Assembly (NCBI GenBank): GCA_934462885.1
Contig: CAKSJC010000099.1
Location: forward strand, 1 to 6,409
Direction of reading: 5' to 3'
DNA: 6,409 bases
Source of the DNA: an uncultured Eubacteriales bacterium
GTDB taxonomy: Bacteria; Bacillota; Clostridia; Oscillospirales; CAG-272
In this document: piece by piece, positions 5,713 to 6,409 of the stretch
How positions within the stretch are numbered: position 1 is the first letter of the stretch
Layout of the letters: each line of letters starts with the position of its first letter
Program-made: the position numbers and the translations under genes
Notes under the pieces: model-generated
Seen by the model: only the letters and a program-made list of their open reading frames with translations
Databases searched by the model: none
What the model was told of the DNA's origin: nothing

Positions 5713-6409
5713 ATGTTTAATGTAAAATTTGCAGACAAATCAATGCAGTTTGACACTCCGGTAACAGCCTATGACGCTGCCCGTTCTGCCGAACTTATCT
5801 CACGCGATGTTATCGCTTGTAAAATCAATGGAGAAGTGCGCGATCTTACTACTCCGATAGACGCGGATGCTTCAGTTGAGCTTCTTACATTCAAAGATCC
5901 CGACGGAGCGCACGTTTTCCGTCACACCGCATCGCACGTTTTAGCGGCTGCCGTAAAGAGGCTTTTCCCCGAAGCTAAGCTTACAATAGGTCCCGCTATC
6001 GAAAACGGATTCTATTACGACTTCGATACGGATGTTGCTTTTACTCCTGAGGTTCTCGAGAAAATCGAGGCTGAGATGAAAAAGATCATAAAAGAAAACG
6101 CAAAAATGGAGAGAATTGTTCTTCCCAGGAAAGAGGCTCTTGAACTTATGCGCGACGAGCCGTATAAGATTGAGCTTATAAACGATCTTCCGGAAGACGC
6201 CGTTATCTCATTCTATAAAATGGGAGACTTCACGGACCTTTGCGCAGGACCTCATCTTTTCTCAACAGGAGCTATAAAGGCTTTCAAGCTTACAAGCTGC
6301 AACTCCGCTTATTGGAGAGGAGATGCAAAAAACAAAGTTCTTCAGAGAATATACGGAACTGCGTTCGACAATAAAGAAGCGCTCCGCGAATATCTTGAAA
6401 GACTTGAGG
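5713..6409 (+). CDS. thrS: Threonine--tRNA ligase, N-terminal part, cut by window edge
   Basis: Cytosolic enzyme that charges tRNA-Thr and clears mis-made Ser-tRNA-Thr. 232 codons are visible: an N-terminal TGS domain (about 1-61; FNVKFADKSM ... ACKINGEVRDLTTPID) and the editing domain (about 62-220). The editing-site residues are all there: HTASH (His71, His75) and CAGPH (Cys177, His181), spaced like H73, H77, C182 and H186 of E. coli ThrRS. TIGPAIENGFYYDFD and SAYWRGDAKNKVLQRIYGTAF are typical. The catalytic domain lies beyond the right edge. Start ATG 5713-5715 is preferred because MFNVKF aligns with the usual TGS beginning and GGTGA (5703-5707) lies 5 bases upstream. In-frame ATG at 5680, GTG at 5704 and GTG at 5590 are alternatives without a better binding site. 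Regulated by the T-box upstream. Identity is certain. Confidence 0.97.
   Translation, partial: MFNVKFADKSMQFDTPVTAYDAARSAELISRDVIACKINGEVRDLTTPIDADASVELLTFKDPDGAHVFRHTASHVLAAAVKRLFPEAKLTIGPAIENGFYYDFDTDVAFTPEVLEKIEAEMKKIIKENAKMERIVLPRKEALELMRDEPYKIELINDLPEDAVISFYKMGDFTDLCAGPHLFSTGAIKAFKLTSCNSAYWRGDAKNKVLQRIYGTAFDNKEALREYLERLE

Noticed and set aside
5574..5756. Minus-strand frame over the thrS leader and start
   Set aside because: It is antisense to the thrS leader and TGS-domain start, with no ribosome binding site and no recognisable domain.
1..6409. A hidden defence, mobile or CRISPR-type system
   Set aside because: All long open stretches belong to recognised housekeeping or transport families, and there are no array repeats, transposase motifs, terminal inverted repeats or tRNA attachment sites.

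Overview
The window looks like chromosomal core-type DNA of a low- to mid-GC member of the Bacillota, probably class Clostridia. This rests on two T-box leaders, AGGAG-type ribosome binding sites, TTGACA/TATAAT promoters, AT-rich intergenic DNA, a lipoprotein-type solute-binding protein and a ThrRS N-terminus of bacterial type. No species is assigned. I see no mobile element, CRISPR array, rRNA or tRNA, and no strong case for a wholly new system. The interest lies mainly in the regulatory RNA.

Layout. Four genes lie on the minus strand, in transcription order: an M32 carboxypeptidase (5177 to 3681), a membrane family-2 glycosyltransferase (3478 to 2189), a solute-binding lipoprotein (1724 to 687) and an ABC permease (668 to the left edge, partial). 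A fifth gene, thrS, reads rightward from 5713 and runs off the right edge. M32 and thrS are divergent and share a 535-base intergenic region that holds both promoters and the thrS T-box. Each transcription unit has its own recognisable promoter, and no good intrinsic terminator is visible after M32 or the glycosyltransferase.

How the parts work together. The solute-binding protein and permease form one operon behind a complete T-box attenuator whose specifier reads UGG (Trp). The C in its UGGC bulge fits a tRNA with discriminator G73, as in bacterial tRNA-Trp. This makes a family usually annotated only as an uncharacterised ABC transporter a likely tryptophan (or precursor) importer, like streptococcal TrpXYZ. 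The ATPase gene would be expected just beyond the left edge. thrS has its own T-box with a clear antiterminator/terminator switch but a less standard specifier region; ACC (Thr) is the best candidate codon. So the window holds two independent tRNA-charging sensors, one for an importer and one for a synthetase. The glycosyltransferase and the carboxypeptidase look unrelated to these pathways.
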